55,273 bases of DNA from Bacillus sp. FJAT-27264 (GCF_001682855.1 NZ_MAQW01000030.1:1-55273); one strand, 5' to 3'. Numbered from the stretch's first letter, positions 26,033 through 35,842 are shown. The notes: a model not told the origin generated them from the sequence alone. Made by a program: numbers and translations.

Positions 26033-26687
26033 GAATGCCTTCAAATACCAGGAACAAATGTGGCAGTCTATCGGGGAGACCTTCGTCATGGTCGGCATTT
26101 CCGTGGGAGCGGCGGTGCTGCTGGGTCTCCCGCTGGGAACGCTGCTTTATTTTTGCCGCAAGGGTCAGCTGTATGAGAATAAGACGTTGTCTCTGGTGCT
26201 GAACACGCTGGTGAACATCGTGCGCTCCTTCCCGTTCTTGCTGCTCGTTGTTGCAATGATTCCTGTGACTCGTCTGATTGTGGGAACGGCTATTGGAACG
26301 ATTGCGGCCACAGTTCCGTTGTCCATTGTCGCTATTGCCTATTACTCCCGTCTGGTGGAGCAGGCATTGCTGGAGATTCCGCGGGGAACTACGGAGGCGG
26401 CGTTATCGATGGGAGCTTCCAGGCTAGGTTTGATTTTTAAATTTCTGTATGTCGAAGCCCGTTCAGGGCTCGTGCTGGGATTAACCACCTCAACCATCAG
26501 CTTCATCTCGTTCTCCACGGTGATGGGTGTGGTTGGTGGCGGCGGGGTTGGTGACTTTGCGATCCGCTACGGCTACCAGCGTTATGAGACCGAGGTGATG
26601 GCCTACGCGATTGTGGTCATGATTGTGCTGGTGCAGATCGTTCAGTTCAGCGGAAGCACTATAGCGCGGTTGCTGGACAAGAAATAA
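26025..26687 (+). CDS. metI: Methionine-type ABC importer permease
   Basis: 220 aa, five predicted TM helices, with NIVRSFPFLLLVVAMIPVTRLIVGTAIGT and the coupling loop EIPRGTTEAALSMGASRLGLIFKFLYVEA, typical of MetI. ATG 26025 has GAGGGA upstream and overlaps metN by 8 bp. Confidence 0.92.
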   Translation: MLENAFKYQEQMWQSIGETFVMVGISVGAAVLLGLPLGTLLYFCRKGQLYENKTLSLVLNTLVNIVRSFPFLLLVVAMIPVTRLIVGTAIGTIAATVPLSIVAIAYYSRLVEQALLEIPRGTTEAALSMGASRLGLIFKFLYVEARSGLVLGLTTSTISFISFSTVMGVVGGGGVGDFAIRYGYQRYETEVMAYAIVVMIVLVQIVQFSGSTIARLLDKK

Positions 26688-26732
26688 AGCTTGTATCTAT
26701 ATACAAATATTAATCTGGGGGTAATCAAACTA

Positions 26733-27566
26733 ATGAAGAAGTCTATAATTGCGTTGTTTGCAGTAATGGTATTGATCGTGGCAGGTTGTGGTAACAAAAA
26801 TACATCCGTGAATGATGCAGCACCGGCGCCGACAAGCACCGAGCCTGTAAAAATAAAAGTGGCCTCGCTGATTCCACCGATGACGGATATTCTGGATATC
26901 GTTAAACCGCTGCTGAAAGAAGAAGGCGTGGATATGGAAGTTGTGGTGCTGTCGGATAACGTACAGCCGAACGAAGCCCTGGCGAACAAGGAAGTGGATG
27001 CGAACTTCTTCCAGCACGTTCCTTACATGAAGCAGTTCAATGACAGCAAAGGTGCACATCTGGTAGCTGTTCAACCGGTGTATAACGCAATCTATGGAGG
27101 TTATTCCAAACGGTACAAGAACATCGCCGATCTGCCTGAAGGTGCTACACTCGTCATGGCGAATGACCCGTCCAACATCGGCCGTTCCCTGGTGATGTTC
27201 GAAGCTGCCGGACTGATCAAACTGAAAGAAGGCGTAGGCATTCAGGCTACACAAGCTGATATTACCGAGAATCCGAAGAACTTCAAGTTCAAGGAAGTAG
27301 ATCTTCTGATGCTGTCCCGTATGCTGGATGATGCCGATCTGGTAGCGATGACTCCGGCCTATGCCAAACCACTGGGATTAACGCCGACAAAGGATGCGCT
27401 GATTACAGAGAGCGAGGATTCCGAGTTCGCAATTACCCTGGTAGCACGCGAGGACAACAAGGACTCCGAGGCCATCCAGAAGCTGGCCAAGGCGATCAGC
27501 GGCCCTGAAGTGAAGAAATTCCTTGAGGACAACTACGCGGATATCGCGCTGCCTGCTTTTAAATAA
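26733..27566 (+). CDS. metQ: Methionine-type substrate-binding lipoprotein
   Basis: 277 aa. Lipobox VAGC (Cys19). NLPA/MetQ phrases: VKIKVASLIPPMTDILDIVKP, ANFFQHVPYMKQFN, VAVQPVYNAIYGGYSKRYKNIADLPEGATLVMANDPSNIGRSL. These match the methionine-binding family, although other MetQ-like proteins bind dipeptides. Start ATG 26733 gives a normal signal peptide, 11 nt after TGGGGGT. Confidence 0.9.
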   Translation: MKKSIIALFAVMVLIVAGCGNKNTSVNDAAPAPTSTEPVKIKVASLIPPMTDILDIVKPLLKEEGVDMEVVVLSDNVQPNEALANKEVDANFFQHVPYMKQFNDSKGAHLVAVQPVYNAIYGGYSKRYKNIADLPEGATLVMANDPSNIGRSLVMFEAAGLIKLKEGVGIQATQADITENPKNFKFKEVDLLMLSRMLDDADLVAMTPAYAKPLGLTPTKDALITESEDSEFAITLVAREDNKDSEAIQKLAKAISGPEVKKFLEDNYADIALPAFK

Positions 27567-27606
27567 GATTTGTATATTAAAAGATGATGTGAAAAAAATG
27601 ATATGA

Positions 27607-27644
27607 AAAAGGGCCAGCCCGGTGTTTTCCGGGTTGGCCCTTTT
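27607..27644. terminator. Bidirectional intrinsic terminator
   Basis: A long stem, 27607-27622 with 27629-27644 (AAAAGGGCCAGCCCGG with one G-T pair), flanked by A and T runs. It lies between the convergent metQ and ABC-exporter permease genes. Confidence 0.9.
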
Positions 27645-27683
27645 GTGTAGAACAGAACTATAGGATGCTGTTGTCCCGACCTC

Positions 27684-30218
27684 TTACTCAGCCTCGCGCA
27701 GCCGCTCCACAATAGTAGCTTGGGATAATGTTTTATATGCTCTCAGGGTTACTGTGTAAGCGATGATTAGCAGCACTGGCACGGTGAGTATAAAGGGCAG
27801 CCAGCTCATTCTAAATACAGTAAAGGCCATAGCATTGGTAATACTTTTAGCAATGGTATGGGTCAGCAGTACACCTAATGTTGAGGTTATAAGTACAGTG
27901 AAAAGCACGTTGTACAGTCCTTCATAAATGAGAACGCGCTTAAGCTGCTTTTTAGTCATGCCGATGCTCTCCAGAACGGCAAACTCGTTTCTACGCGAGA
28001 GGACGCCTGTAAGCACGGTATTAATATAATTCAGCACACCGATCAGAGCGATGACGAAGCTGAGACCGTATCCTATCGTTTTGAAAATAGTGATGAATCC
28101 GCCAAGCTCGGCTTTGTAATCCTCTCTTGATTTTAAGCTCAGCTCATCTGTAGATTGGACGATAGCTTTGGCAGCTTGCTTCACGGCGCCCAGTTTGGCT
28201 GGATCAACATGAAGTGTGGTGGAAACGATCATGGCAGGATCGTTGCCCGCGGTGGGTTCCTCCTGCAGCTCCGTAGACGGCAGAAAGGCGTTGAAGCCAT
28301 ACGCAGAATAATGTTTTGTTGTGGCCGCATAAATCCCCTCCTGCTTCAACAAGGCCATCACTTCGTAGCTTTTGCCGAGAGCCGGGAAGGATAGGATATC
28401 TCCTGGATGGTAATAGGTATTTGTCTCGGAATCATCCGAAAGATCAGCGTTTGAAATGAGTATATATTTGCCGGAATCGAACTTCATCTGGTCAAATTCG
28501 CCTGCGATCATATCTTTATCTACCAGCGTATACCAACCCGGGTCTATTCCATACAAATCAACAGGTATCTTCCCGGTCTTCATCGTCCAAGAGATAGGGG
28601 AATCAGGGGCAGCACCAACAGCCAGCGGCTCCAGTACAGCACGGGAGGTATCATCAAAAGGAATACGCTGATACCTGTAATAAACTTTATCCACGGATTC
28701 AACGCCGTCAATGCTACCAAGCTGATCAGAGAATGCTTCCGTAAGTCTATAGGGATCACCATTACGTCCACCTGTGATGCTGGTCAATACTTCATTCTGA
28801 ACAAGCAAATCACCGGATATAAAGGTTGCCAGATATTTGTTCACATCCAGCGAAGAGATTACCGTGAAAATCGTACTGAACAAGACGATGCTGAGAAAGA
28901 GTGAAGAGAGCATCAACCCTAATTTCTTTTTACTTCTGAACAAATTAGAGAAAGCCATATGAGGTAGCTTCGCTCCATGTTTGGACTTCTTAACCCTAGT
29001 CTTTCTACCACTGTTGATTCCGGCAAATTTCACAGCTTCTACTGGAGAAATACGCGAGGCCATTCGGCCTGGCTTGCTTGACGCAATCCGTATCGTTAGA
29101 TAGGAGAAGACGGCTGCTCCTACAAATATCCAAGGACTTGAAGAATATACGGTACCGACAGAGCTGCTTGAAAAGCTATTGCCCATGGGTGTGATCAGGC
29201 GGCCTAATAGGTAGCCAAGTCCAAGCCCGAACGGTAGGGAGACCAGATAGAGCCAATGGGCCTGAGTGTGAATTATTTTTCTCAATTGCCGAGGTGTGGT
29301 GCCTATGGTCTTCAGGAGTCCGTAAAATTTCACATCACGCACTACGGAAATATAAAAGATATTGTAAATCAGCAAATAACCACTGAGCATGGTGATCAGA
29401 ATAACTATGATATAAGGAATGGTATTCAAGAGATTGTCAAAAAGAGATACACTGGCATACGCAGGATTCACACCATATTCTACTTTTAATCCAGTGTCAG
29501 CTAAGATCCCCTTGATCTTCTCTTCGATATGGAATGAGTTGTCCAGCATGACGCCCAGATCGGATGTGTTAACATAAGAACCTGTTGCTTCAGAGTGGTC
29601 AGGATCAATTCCGGAAATGTTTTTGTCCGTAAAAGCTTTGGATACGAAAGCCAATCCGGACATTGCCAGATTCTTATCTGTTTCGTAGTATCCTGAGACT
29701 GTGAAGTTCTGGCTAATGACCTTCTCATCGGTATCAATGTCTAGCCGCACCACTGCACCCAGTTGATGTTTCGCCCCAAGCATGTCCAGTTCCCAGGTGT
29801 TCAAGAGAATCTCGTTCTCGCCTGACGGCAGTCCACCCTCTATAAAATCGACAAAGGTATGCTTGGCATAACTGTCGTCAACATGCAGCACCTCAACACG
29901 GTTATTTTTGAAAAGAGGGCTGCTAACTTCACCCACCTTAAGAGATACTCCATACTCTTTAATAGAAGGATGTATACGAAGCTGCTCCAGTTCAGCAGGA
30001 TTTAAATATTTAAAGCCTCCATGAAAATCACCGCCGGTGGTCTGCATCTGTGCGCGTTCAATTGATTCATTAATGCTGAGGGCCATGGTGAACACGGCCG
30101 TAATCAAAATCGTCGTTAACACGATCGCACAGATGATGGCCCAATTGCGTGCCGGGTTAGCTCGCAGACTTTTCAGGGCCAAGCGGGAGATGATTTTGCG
30201 ATTATTCGTGACGATCAT
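27684..30218 (-). CDS. FtsX-like ABC exporter permease
   Basis: 844 aa with two FtsX-type halves. First TM at about residues 22-46, a large extracellular domain, TM segments near 265-290, 320-340, 355-375 and 430-455, a second extracellular domain and three C-terminal TM helices (GYGLSFVIALIGVLNYINTVLTGVLSRRNEFAVLESIGMTKKQL is the signature). Such permeases work with MacB/LolD-type ATPases in peptide or lipid handling. Its ATPase and a two-component system lie directly upstream in the same direction. AGAGGTGAGC precedes ATG 30218, which overlaps the ATPase stop by 4 bp. Confidence 0.9.
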   Translation of the reverse strand: MIVTNNRKIISRLALKSLRANPARNWAIICAIVLTTILITAVFTMALSINESIERAQMQTTGGDFHGGFKYLNPAELEQLRIHPSIKEYGVSLKVGEVSSPLFKNNRVEVLHVDDSYAKHTFVDFIEGGLPSGENEILLNTWELDMLGAKHQLGAVVRLDIDTDEKVISQNFTVSGYYETDKNLAMSGLAFVSKAFTDKNISGIDPDHSEATGSYVNTSDLGVMLDNSFHIEEKIKGILADTGLKVEYGVNPAYASVSLFDNLLNTIPYIIVILITMLSGYLLIYNIFYISVVRDVKFYGLLKTIGTTPRQLRKIIHTQAHWLYLVSLPFGLGLGYLLGRLITPMGNSFSSSSVGTVYSSSPWIFVGAAVFSYLTIRIASSKPGRMASRISPVEAVKFAGINSGRKTRVKKSKHGAKLPHMAFSNLFRSKKKLGLMLSSLFLSIVLFSTIFTVISSLDVNKYLATFISGDLLVQNEVLTSITGGRNGDPYRLTEAFSDQLGSIDGVESVDKVYYRYQRIPFDDTSRAVLEPLAVGAAPDSPISWTMKTGKIPVDLYGIDPGWYTLVDKDMIAGEFDQMKFDSGKYILISNADLSDDSETNTYYHPGDILSFPALGKSYEVMALLKQEGIYAATTKHYSAYGFNAFLPSTELQEEPTAGNDPAMIVSTTLHVDPAKLGAVKQAAKAIVQSTDELSLKSREDYKAELGGFITIFKTIGYGLSFVIALIGVLNYINTVLTGVLSRRNEFAVLESIGMTKKQLKRVLIYEGLYNVLFTVLITSTLGVLLTHTIAKSITNAMAFTVFRMSWLPFILTVPVLLIIAYTVTLRAYKTLSQATIVERLREAE

Positions 30219-30913
30219 GCGCCGCTCACCTCTGGATTTTCGGTAGAACCGGAGGCGATCATACCATCCTCAATCCGTACAATTCGATCCGCAGTCTGGG
30301 CAATCTGCTCGTTATGTGTGATCATCACAATAGTCTGGTTAAATTTCTCACTCATCTGCTTCAGCAGAATCAGCACTTCCTGACTGGTCTTGCTATCCAG
30401 ATTGCCTGTCGGCTCGTCCGCCAGAATGATTGACGGTTTGGTCGCTAGTGCTCTGGCAATAGCCACTCGCTGCTGCTGTCCACCTGACAGTTGAGAGGGG
30501 AGCTGCTGAAGTTTCGCTTGTAAACCCAACGTACGGACAATCAGATCAAAATAAGGTTCATCTACACGGCCCCCGTCGAGCTCAATCGGCAACACAATAT
30601 TTTCCCGTACGTTCAGAATAGGCACCAGGTTATAACTCTGGAATACGAAGCCTACCGATCTGCGCCTGAAAATCGTCAGTTTCTCATCGTTCATGGCAAA
30701 AAGATCATGACCGTCCACATAGACTTTGCCCTCTGTAGCCCGATCCAGACCGCCCAGCATATGCAGGAGCGTGCTTTTGCCGCTGCCGCTCGTCCCTACA
30801 ATGGCGAGGAACTCACCTTTTTCTACGGTGAGAGATATACCGTCCAGCGCTTTAACTGTATTTTCACCCTTGCCATAATGCTTCTTCAGATGCTCCATTC
30901 TTAAAATCGGCAT
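30215..30913 (-). CDS. ABC exporter ATPase (LolD/MacB type)
   Basis: 232 aa. Walker A GTSGSGKST at 40-48, Q loop VFQSYNLVPILNVRENIVLP, signature LSGGQQQRVAIARAL, Walker B ILADEPTGNLDS and H loop TIVMITHNEQIA. Start ATG 30913 has GGGAGGAATAAGC upstream; a TTG at 30928 is in frame but overlaps that site. Confidence 0.93.
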   Translation of the reverse strand: MPILRMEHLKKHYGKGENTVKALDGISLTVEKGEFLAIVGTSGSGKSTLLHMLGGLDRATEGKVYVDGHDLFAMNDEKLTIFRRRSVGFVFQSYNLVPILNVRENIVLPIELDGGRVDEPYFDLIVRTLGLQAKLQQLPSQLSGGQQQRVAIARALATKPSIILADEPTGNLDSKTSQEVLILLKQMSEKFNQTIVMITHNEQIAQTADRIVRIEDGMIASGSTENPEVSGA

Positions 30914-30945
30914 GCTTATTCCTCCCAAGTTAAGTAAAGGTGTTC

Positions 30946-30959
30946 ACTCTCTAGAGAGT
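30946..30959. promoter_or_regulatory. Perfect 14-bp palindrome upstream of the ABC exporter
   Basis: ACTCTCTAGAGAGT, 33 bp upstream of the ATPase start and 51 bp after the kinase stop. It may be an operator or a small mRNA hairpin; no -35/-10 pair is evident. Confidence 0.35.
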
Positions 30960-31010
30960 AGCAAACAAATCTGACAGGACCGTGACTGGAATCTGTCGGT
31001 TCTGACACAT

Positions 31011-32039
31011 TCACCTATGGGGAAGGAATATGGAGAACGTTGTGCCTTGGCCTGGAGTAGAACTCACCTTGATGTAGCCGCCCTGTGCGGAGATAATTTC
31101 CCTCGCTAAAAATAATCCGATCCCTACACCCTCTGCATCCCGGGCATTTTTCCCACGGTAGAAGCGCTTGAAGATATGGGGGAGATCCACAGGGGCAATG
31201 CCGCTGCCTGTATCTGATATTTTGATGACTATGAACATTTCGTTGCTTTCGGCTGCCACGTGGATTTTCCCTTCCGGTGCTGTGTACTTTACGGCGTTCT
31301 CCAGCAGGTTAAACATGGCTTCGGTGGTCCACTTCGTATCGTGGCGGGCTGCAATCCCGGAATCACAGTTAATGCTGATAGTGATCCTTTTACTTTCTGC
31401 ATGATTAAACACTTGCGCTATCGCTGCGGTGATGGACGAAAGGATGCCGTTAACTTCTGGATGAAGGGCAATCATGCCCGACTCCAGCCGGGACATTTTG
31501 ATCAGCGATTGAATGAGCCAATCCAGCTTGGCTGACTGTGTCTTGATTTGGCTGGCGAAATGCCGTGGTTCTGCAGCTATTAGGGGCGTCTCCTCAAGAA
31601 GCTGGCTGTAGACCATAATGTTGGAGAGCGGGGTCTTGGTTTGATGAGAAATGTCAGAGAGCAACTCTTTGATGATGTTCTTCTCGGCAGCCATATTCTG
31701 TTCGCTTGCTTTAGAGGTCTCTATGTATCGGATTAGTTTATGCTCCAGCGAAGATAACGAAGTCTCTTCATATAATGTTAGCTGGTCACGTCCATGAATG
31801 GCCCCGTCGACAATATCGTCCACCTTTTGGATGTGAGCAGTGAATTGATGCTTCAGGAACCACACCCAGGCAGCACCCAAAAGGATTATTAACGCCATGA
31901 ACAGAAGTGAGACATATAAGAGCTTAAGATTCATCCCATAGAACGAGAGAAGGATACCCGCATAGGACGATAAGATAAAAATGAAGAGAATGAAGAAAAG
32001 GAGGTAGATCAGCTTGGTCTGATGCATGTGTCTCTTCAT
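31011..32039 (-). CDS. Sensor histidine kinase of the intramembrane-sensing type
   Basis: 342 aa. Two TM helices at about 10-32 and 38-62 separated by only a few residues, no extracellular domain, then HisKA (SDISHQTKTPLSN, H132) and HATPase_c (NLLENAVKYT, DTGSGIAP, GVGIGLFLAREI). The short loop is typical of kinases that sense through a partner ABC exporter (BceS/YvcQ style), fitting the exporter encoded next. Start ATG 32039 overlaps the regulator stop (ATGA); GTG 32063 is less likely. Confidence 0.9.
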   Translation of the reverse strand: MKRHMHQTKLIYLLFFILFIFILSSYAGILLSFYGMNLKLLYVSLLFMALIILLGAAWVWFLKHQFTAHIQKVDDIVDGAIHGRDQLTLYEETSLSSLEHKLIRYIETSKASEQNMAAEKNIIKELLSDISHQTKTPLSNIMVYSQLLEETPLIAAEPRHFASQIKTQSAKLDWLIQSLIKMSRLESGMIALHPEVNGILSSITAAIAQVFNHAESKRITISINCDSGIAARHDTKWTTEAMFNLLENAVKYTAPEGKIHVAAESNEMFIVIKISDTGSGIAPVDLPHIFKRFYRGKNARDAEGVGIGLFLAREIISAQGGYIKVSSTPGQGTTFSIFLPHR

Positions 32040-32725
32040 CCTGGAGTCTGTCCTTTCATCCACATATAGCCCAAACCATAAACAGTTTTAATATAAAACG
32101 GAGAGGAGGGATCGTCTTCAATCTTACTCCGCAGTCGCTTAATCGCTACAGTCAGCGCATTCTCCTCCACGAAGTCTGCGTCTTCGTTCCAGATTCTATT
32201 GATTAACTGTTCCCTCGTCAGAATGTTCCCGGGGTTAGTGACCAGCACCTTTAGCAGCTTCTGCTCTGTTCTGCTCAGACTCAATGGCTGATTGTGTTTA
32301 TAATATTCCAGCTTCCCAAAATTGAAGGACAGTGGACCGATTGATACTTGTTCTTCATTGCCGGGGTCAGTTCTCCTCAGTACAGCAAGTACTCTGGCAC
32401 GCAGGATCATCAGGCTGAACGGCTTGGTGATGTAATCGTCTCCCCCGAGCTCAAATCCGATGACAATATCAGGTTCCAGATCATTGGCGGTTAAAAAGAT
32501 AATCGGCACTTTGGATACCATGCGAATGCTCTCGCAAAAGTCCAGCCCGCTTCCATCAGGCAGATTAATATCCAGAATAAGCAGATCAATGCTGGAGGAA
32601 GCCATGATGGCTTCCGCTGTTGCTATATCATAAGCCTGTTTGATGATGAATCCGCTTCGGGAGAGCGTCAGCGCAATTCCCTTGTTTAGACTGAGGTCGT
32701 CCTCAACGATCAATAACGTGGTCAT
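32036..32725 (-). CDS. OmpR-family response regulator
   Basis: 229 aa. Receiver with E8-D9-D10, phospho-acceptor D52 (LLILDINLPDG) and TKPFS, then a winged helix ending KTVYGLGYMW. ATG 32725 follows AAAGGGGAATAAAA. Forms a BceRS-like unit with the kinase and the ABC exporter downstream, probably answering peptide antibiotics or envelope damage. Confidence 0.92.
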   Translation of the reverse strand: MTTLLIVEDDLSLNKGIALTLSRSGFIIKQAYDIATAEAIMASSSIDLLILDINLPDGSGLDFCESIRMVSKVPIIFLTANDLEPDIVIGFELGGDDYITKPFSLMILRARVLAVLRRTDPGNEEQVSIGPLSFNFGKLEYYKHNQPLSLSRTEQKLLKVLVTNPGNILTREQLINRIWNEDADFVEENALTVAIKRLRSKIEDDPSSPFYIKTVYGLGYMWMKGQTPG

Positions 32726-33013
32726 TTTTATTCCCCTTTGAGTGCCTGAGATTAATCCAATGGACAATAAGTAGATGATTAATTATATCTTTCCATAATT
32801 TTCTTGTGAAGCTGTAAAATTGGCCTAAACCCGCATTTTTCCGCGTAAATGAGCGCACTTTTAAGCCTGTCCAGCCCTCTAACAGCCTGCAGTCCCATAC
32901 CTTCCCCGACTAAGGTCCAGTACCAAAAACCGTCCCCGGTCTGTTTTGAAAGAACGCAGATTGCCCTAGAATAAGAGCATAAGGTTAAGGAGAACGAAAG
33001 GCGGTGAGAAAAA

Positions 33014-33316
33014 ATGCAAAGAAGACAAGGAAACGGGCTGGCGATTGTACTGATCGTAATTGGTGCCCTCATGCTGATGGGAATTGCGCTTCCTCTGATT
33101 CACGGGATATTCAGATTATTGTTCCCGGTATTGCTGGTTGTTCTCGGGTACTACGGAATAAAGAGAGGTCACAAGCTTATTGGTTGGGTAGTATTGTTCG
33201 TCGGTGTCATGTCCCTGATCGCGAAGCTTTCCTGGATCATTGGACCGCTTCTGGGAATCGCTTTGGTAGTCTGGGGCATCTCGGTATTGAAGGGAAAGAG
33301 ATCTGGTACCTACTAA
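33014..33316 (+). CDS. Small membrane protein, LiaI-like position
   Basis: 100 aa, almost wholly hydrophobic, with three or four TM helices and a basic C-terminus (KGKRSGTY). It precedes a PspA gene, as LiaI precedes LiaH in Bacillus, and may recruit PspA to the membrane; similarity to LiaI by sequence is not certain. AAAGGCGGTGAG precedes ATG. A longer overlapping frame at 33004 is a shadow. Confidence 0.75.
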   Translation: MQRRQGNGLAIVLIVIGALMLMGIALPLIHGIFRLLFPVLLVVLGYYGIKRGHKLIGWVVLFVGVMSLIAKLSWIIGPLLGIALVVWGISVLKGKRSGTY

Positions 33317-33363
33317 TAAATAAATTTACTTAATGAATATAAGCAGGGAGGGAGCAGGAAATC

Positions 33364-34041
33364 ATGAGTGTTTTTCGCCGCATGAGAGATATCACTGTAG
33401 CTAACTTAAATGAACGTCTGGAGCAAAGCCAGGATCCCGTGAAGCTGATCGATCAATTTCTACATTCGACCCGGGAGGAAATCAGCGAAGCGGAAAGACT
33501 TTATCAGCAATATGCCTCGCACACGAAGCAACTGCAGAATCAGGTAAATCAGGCGACTGGCATGAGAGACAAACGTGAGGAACAAGCACTTCTGGCACTC
33601 AAAGCCGGTGAGGACCACCTCGCGAAGCTCGCTTTGCAGGAAAAGATCATTCACGAAGAAAAGCTGGAGCAATACAGCGGACTTTTGGAGCAAAGCAAGG
33701 AATCCCTGTATGAGCTTGAAGCGCAGCTGAATGAATTGAAACTGGAATATCAGACGGTATATAGCAAACGTCAATATTACTCCGCACGGATGGAGTCACT
33801 GCGCTTGCAGCAACGGATGAACCAAAGAGCCAGTGCTTATGGTAATGGCGGAGATGTTCCCAAGATGTTCGGACGTCTGGATGACCGGTTAACCGATTGG
33901 GAGCTGGAAGCCAAAAGCCTGCGTGATCTCCGGCGCATGGGTCAGGAATACGCAGTGCAAGCCGGTGAGACGGTAGCCACTGTGCTCGAAAGGGAAATGG
34001 CCCGCTTAAAGGAGAAGCTGAACAATGACAGAAAGGAGTAG
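33364..34041 (+). CDS. PspA/IM30 (LiaH-like) family protein 1
   Basis: 225 aa, long coiled coil over about residues 25-190 with the family start MSVFRRMRDITVANLNERLEQSQDPVKLIDQFL. PspA proteins form ESCRT-III-like rods that shield damaged membrane. GGGAGGGAGC precedes ATG. First of two PspA genes in this operon, separated by a PspC gene. Confidence 0.92.
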   Translation: MSVFRRMRDITVANLNERLEQSQDPVKLIDQFLHSTREEISEAERLYQQYASHTKQLQNQVNQATGMRDKREEQALLALKAGEDHLAKLALQEKIIHEEKLEQYSGLLEQSKESLYELEAQLNELKLEYQTVYSKRQYYSARMESLRLQQRMNQRASAYGNGGDVPKMFGRLDDRLTDWELEAKSLRDLRRMGQEYAVQAGETVATVLEREMARLKEKLNNDRKE

Positions 34042-34045
34042 TACT

Positions 34046-34546
34046 ATGACCCGATTGTATCGTTCAAGAAGAGACAAAGTCGTAACCGGGCTAGCCGGCG
34101 GTTTGTCGGAAACCATAGGTATTGACTCCACATTATTTCGAATTCTGCTGCTGATCAGCATTCCGTTCACAGGCGGAACGGTCATTCCGGTATATATCAT
34201 CGCCGCACTGATTATTCCGAAAGAGCATTATCAGAGTCCATTCGGTCCTGGTGGCCCATACGGAGGTGCATACGGCGGTCCACACTCCGGCAGACCGGAA
34301 CATGGCCCGCACGGACATGGAGGATATGGTGGTCATGGAGGCCAAGGTGGAAATGGCGGGAACGGTGGATACGGCCACTACGGAAGTCAGTCGAACTACA
34401 ACCCTAATTTTGAAAAAAGCCAAGCTTATTCTGCTCCAGACTCCGGCCTGGATGCCATGATGAAGGATATTGAGAAGAAAGCCCTGCAAAAAGAAGTGGA
34501 AGAGCTTAAACAAAAACTGTCTAAATACGAGAAGGGAGAAGTGTAA
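34046..34546 (+). CDS. PspC-domain membrane protein with Gly/His/Tyr-rich linker
   Basis: 166 aa. PspC domain at 1-60 (RLYRSRRDKVVTGLAGGLSETIGIDSTLFRILLLIS, then a TM helix), a linker at about 68-115 of G, H, Y and P repeats (GGPYGGAYGGPHSG, GHGGYGGHGG) and a C-terminal helix EEKKALQKEVEELKQKLSKYE type that could form a coiled coil. It probably links membrane state to PspA. GAAAGGAG precedes ATG 34046; 4 bp from the previous gene. Confidence 0.87.
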   Translation: MTRLYRSRRDKVVTGLAGGLSETIGIDSTLFRILLLISIPFTGGTVIPVYIIAALIIPKEHYQSPFGPGGPYGGAYGGPHSGRPEHGPHGHGGYGGHGGQGGNGGNGGYGHYGSQSNYNPNFEKSQAYSAPDSGLDAMMKDIEKKALQKEVEELKQKLSKYEKGEV

Positions 34547-34548
34547 TC

Positions 34549-35250
34549 ATGGGAGTATTTCAAAGAATTAAGGATATGACTAAGGCGTCGGTAAACGATT
34601 TGTTGGATAAGGTAGAGGACCCGATCGTAATGCTCAATCAATATCTGCGCGATATGGAGGCTGAGATTCACGAGGCGGAAGTAACGGTTGCCAAACAAAT
34701 GGCCAATGAGCGCCGCATGAAGCAACGTGTAGAGGAAGCCGCTAAAATGTCCGCACAACGCGGAGCCCAAGCTGAACTGGCGCTGAAGAACGGCCAAGAG
34801 GAAGTAGCTCGCAAGCTGTTGGAAGAAAAAATCTACTTCGATCAAAAAGAAGCCGAGTACAGCCAGCTTCACGGTCAAGCTGAAGTTCAAGCCAAAGACC
34901 TTGTACGTCAGTTGCATGACATGAAGGATGAGTTCTACAAGCTGCGTAACAAACGCAATGAACTGGTATCCCGTGCCCAAATGGCTAAAGCCAAGAAGCA
35001 AATGTCGCAAATCAGCAGTGTGCATTCCATCGAGAGCGGCAGCGCATCCCTTGGATTCCATCGCATGGAAGAGAAGATCATGCAGCTCGAAGCGGAAGCG
35101 GATGTCCTGCGTGCACCATACAGCCCTTCTACAGCCTACAGTCCGGTTGACGCTGAGAAGCAACTGAAGGTTGAAGAACAACTCGCCGCACTTAAAAACA
35201 AGCTGAATGGCCCATCCTCGGCGCCTTCCATCAGCAAAAAAGAAGATTAA
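34549..35250 (+). CDS. PspA/IM30 family protein 2
   Basis: 233 aa, start MGVFQRIKDMTKASVNDLLDKVEDPIVMLNQYL, coiled coil to about residue 190 and a Ser/Pro-rich tail (SSAPSISKKED). Diverged paralogue of the PspA at 33364, in the same operon 2 bp after pspC. Two PspA proteins flanking PspC suggests mixed assemblies. Confidence 0.92.
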   Translation: MGVFQRIKDMTKASVNDLLDKVEDPIVMLNQYLRDMEAEIHEAEVTVAKQMANERRMKQRVEEAAKMSAQRGAQAELALKNGQEEVARKLLEEKIYFDQKEAEYSQLHGQAEVQAKDLVRQLHDMKDEFYKLRNKRNELVSRAQMAKAKKQMSQISSVHSIESGSASLGFHRMEEKIMQLEAEADVLRAPYSPSTAYSPVDAEKQLKVEEQLAALKNKLNGPSSAPSISKKED

Positions 35251-35294
35251 AGCCTGTTCCCCAAATATAGGCGGATATGATATGCTGAACTAGG

Positions 35295-35338
35295 AAAAGC
35301 CATACGGTATGGAGTCCCCATACCGGTATGGCTTTTGT
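35295..35338 (+). terminator. Intrinsic terminator of the psp operon
   Basis: AAAAGCCATAC(-)GGTATGG at 35295-35312 pairs with 35317-35335 with a single bulged C, followed by T. Confidence 0.9.
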
Positions 35339-35616
35339 AGCGGTTATCCGCTTAAAGAAATTTGGTTACTGGCAAGGAATTGCAGGCTTTAATTCCCGGT
35401 GCAATTAGAATTTCTGCGCAGCTAGGCGGGCGGAGCAGGGTATGCGGGAAGTACAGCGGATGTTGGTCTAGCTACTTTAAAGGGAGAACACTACTATTAG
35501 CAATAATGAGCTGTGCTTCGCAAATCCAATTATTATATATCGGTTAAAGTGAGTTCAAGTTTAGATATGAGATTTTAGATAATGAATCGTACGATTTTTG
35601 GCATGATATTTGTAAT

Positions 35617-35800
35617 TAAGAGCATTTTTGTACCTTATATTCCTCATAGTCGGGGGAAATGAGTAAATAAGAGCATTTTTGTACCTTATTTTTTGGAAAA
35701 TCCGCTGTAACCGGTAAATCAGGAAAATTAACGTACAAAATTGCCCTTAATCTAAAGTAACCCTCAATTACATCCAATTTAAGGTACAAAAATGCCTTTA
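35617..35800. repeat. Four-unit intergenic element, copy 2
   Basis: Units of 21 bp start at 35617, 35668, 35729 and 35780 (steps 51, 61, 51). Units 1 and 2 hold GCATTTTTGTACC; units 3 and 4 hold CGTACAAAATTGC and GGTACAAAAATGC. Order F-F-R-R as at 19734. Confidence 0.88.
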
Positions 35801-35842
35801 TTTACACTTCGGAGGTACTCTGGAGAATCTTTTTACTCAATT

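Noticed and set aside
35362..35547. 61-codon frame upstream of the four-unit element
   Set aside because: No ribosome binding site and no protein-like composition; judged chance.
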